Shown here in pieces: positions 62,908 to 64,000 of a DNA stretch of 64,000 nucleotides. A program made the translations under genes and the position numbers. Under the pieces are notes generated by a model. The model ran no database searches. It was not told the origin of the DNA and saw only the letters and a program-made list of their open reading frames with translations. The DNA comes from Chitinophaga oryziterrae (lineage in GTDB: Bacteria; Bacteroidota; Bacteroidia; Chitinophagales; Chitinophagaceae): the NCBI RefSeq assembly GCF_009758125.1, contig NZ_WRXO01000002.1, forward strand, positions 1 through 64,000, read 5' to 3'. Positions within the stretch are counted from its first letter, which is position 1, and every line of letters starts with the position of its first letter.

Positions 62908-63759
62908 ATGAATGCAACTAACACTTATTCATCAGATTTTTTAGACATTCTCTTTGATGGAAGGAATAAAGATTATGGTGCTTATGACTTGCGGAGAAGC
63001 CAGGACAGGCGTGTTCGCAATGCTATCATAGGTACTGCATCCATTGCATTAGTCATCATTGGAGGATATGTATTAAGCAACCGTTTAGTGGCTGCGGACA
63101 TGCCTACACGAATGGAGGTTATACCTCCTATAAAAATTACGGAGTTACATCTGGTGGTAGATAAACCGCCTGTTGTAACACCACCTCCACCTGCGCGTCC
63201 GGCTTCTGCGCCGCCGGCCGTTTCATCCGTTACATATACTCCACCTGTTATCACACGTGAAGAAGTAAGACCTGAAGACGAAGCACCCAAAATAGCAGAT
63301 ATTGGCAACAAGAGTGTCAGTACCACTACAACAACCGGTGATGATATAAATGGTGTGGACGTATCGTTACTTACAGGTGGTACAGGTGTTCCTGGCGGGA
63401 ATCTTGTGGAAGGGCCTAAAGGAGAGGACCGTTCAACTGTTTTCACTTTTGTAGAGAAGATGCCTTCATTCCCCGGCGGGGAGACTGCTTTATCTAAATT
63501 CCTGAGTAAGAATATGCGCTATCCGCGTATGGCTGCAGAAAATGATATTGAAGGTAAAGTGTTTATCCAGTTCATTGTAGATTATGATGGAAATATCACA
63601 AGTGTGCAGGCTGTAGGTGCGGCCAAAGGGGGAGGACTGGAAGAAGAAGCTATCAGAGTGGTGAAATTAATGCCTAAATGGAATCCCGGCAAGCAGAACG
63701 GACGGGCCGTAAATGTACAGTTCAATTTACCAATAGCATTTCATCTGAATAACGAATAA
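62908..63759 (+). CDS. tonB: Energy transducer TonB, copy 2
   Basis: A second TonB of 283 residues, paralogous to the product of the gene at 6900. The N-terminus SSDFLDILFDGRNKDYGAYD matches the first copy, followed by a membrane helix (IIGTASIALVIIGGYVLS), a Pro-rich span, and the C-terminal TonB domain (FPGGETALSKFLSKNMRYP, GKVFIQFIVDYDGNI, KQNGRAVNVQFNLPIAFH). An upstream GTG-initiated extension (62785) does not align; the ATG at 62908 does. It has no exbB/exbD neighbours, so it must share the motor encoded at 4622-6858 or another one. It may be served by the promoter at 62371 or by a closer, unrecognised one. Confidence 0.94.
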   Translation: MNATNTYSSDFLDILFDGRNKDYGAYDLRRSQDRRVRNAIIGTASIALVIIGGYVLSNRLVAADMPTRMEVIPPIKITELHLVVDKPPVVTPPPPARPASAPPAVSSVTYTPPVITREEVRPEDEAPKIADIGNKSVSTTTTTGDDINGVDVSLLTGGTGVPGGNLVEGPKGEDRSTVFTFVEKMPSFPGGETALSKFLSKNMRYPRMAAENDIEGKVFIQFIVDYDGNITSVQAVGAAKGGGLEEEAIRVVKLMPKWNPGKQNGRAVNVQFNLPIAFHLNNE

Positions 63760-63834
63760 ATAAAACTAATCAGTTTTTATCCATTTAACGTAGTTAATTC
63801 TCAACTGTAGATTTCAAAGGGTGGGTTCATACAT

Positions 63835-63859
63835 ATGCCACGGCGCTAAGTCGTGGCAT
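63835..63859 (+). terminator. Terminator of tonB copy 2
   Basis: 10-bp stem ATGCCACGGC / GTCGTGGCAT (one G-T pair), loop GCTAA, followed by CCCTGTTTT. Confidence 0.75.
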
Positions 63860-63955
63860 CCCTGTTTTAATCCGGTTCAATTCTTGTTTCTAACTATTTT
63901 ATACTACTTTTATCTCCCGGTTAGCTAAGGGTCATTAAAATTACGAAAATTAGTT

Positions 63956-64000
63956 ATGGAAGCACCGGTTAATAATACCTTACAGCTGTTCAAGAACCTG
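63956..64000 (+). CDS. Start of a gene cut by the window edge
   Basis: The ATG at 63956 opens a frame of at least 15 codons (MEAPVNNTLQLFKNL) that runs off the window. No promoter box was seen, and the reading frame is too short to identify. Confidence 0.4.
   Translation, partial: MEAPVNNTLQLFKNL

Overview
The window looks like a Bacteroidota chromosome, most likely Chitinophaga or a close relative in the Chitinophagaceae. The reasons are Bacteroidota promoters (-7 box TAnnTTTG with an upstream TTG), SusC/SusD and TonB/ExbB/ExbD genes, GH92 and GalK/GalT catabolic genes, and lanthipeptide leaders of the type known from Chitinophaga pinensins. The species call is inference. I saw no insertion sequence, tRNA gene or CRISPR array.

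Layout. 1-153: the end of an rRNA operon (5S rRNA and terminator). 177-3894: a LacI-family regulator and a secreted zinc metalloprotease. 4520-7794: an exbB-exbD-exbD-tonB operon with its own promoter and terminator. 7816-10165: mnmE and a class A beta-lactamase. 10125-15689: a class I lanthipeptide locus with a full-length LanB, two precursor peptides, LanC and an atypical LuxR-type response regulator. 15742-34669: a long minus-strand operon built around two multidomain polyketide/fatty-acid synthases, with an ACP, an alpha/beta hydrolase, two glycosyltransferases, two condensation-type acyltransferases and a membrane protein; I infer that it makes an acylated glycolipid or glycosylated polyketide. 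35340-41144: a Tyr/Gly-rich secreted protein, a GIY-YIG protein, and a McrB-like AAA+ ATPase with a DUF2357/McrC-like partner whose nuclease motif looks degenerate. 41162-48282: an aldo/keto reductase, an S41 protease, a GH92 mannosidase, an amidase and an unknown secreted protein. 48324-53260: a SusC/SusD pair behind a palindromic operator and a tiny Cys-Cys-ending ORF. 53401-55386: an atypical SDR and a NagX-like membrane acyltransferase. 55498-60113: a LacI regulator with two matching operators, then a GH5-like glycosidase, galK and galT. 60146-63859: a TonB-dependent receptor, a second Cys-rich small ORF behind the same type of operator, and a second tonB. The last 45 bases begin a gene cut by the window edge.

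Three observations stand out. (1) The PKS-glycosyltransferase-acyltransferase operon matches no characterised pathway that I can name. (2) The palindrome TCTAC-N7-GTAGA occurs at two promoters, each followed by a short ORF ending in a cysteine run (Cys-Cys-Ile, or five Cys), which suggests a cysteine/sulfur-responsive leader system upstream of TonB-linked uptake genes. (3) The compact two-precursor lanthipeptide locus has no visible transporter or leader protease, and a perfect 12-bp hairpin separates the precursors from lanC. Gene functions rest on motifs read by eye; no database search was run.
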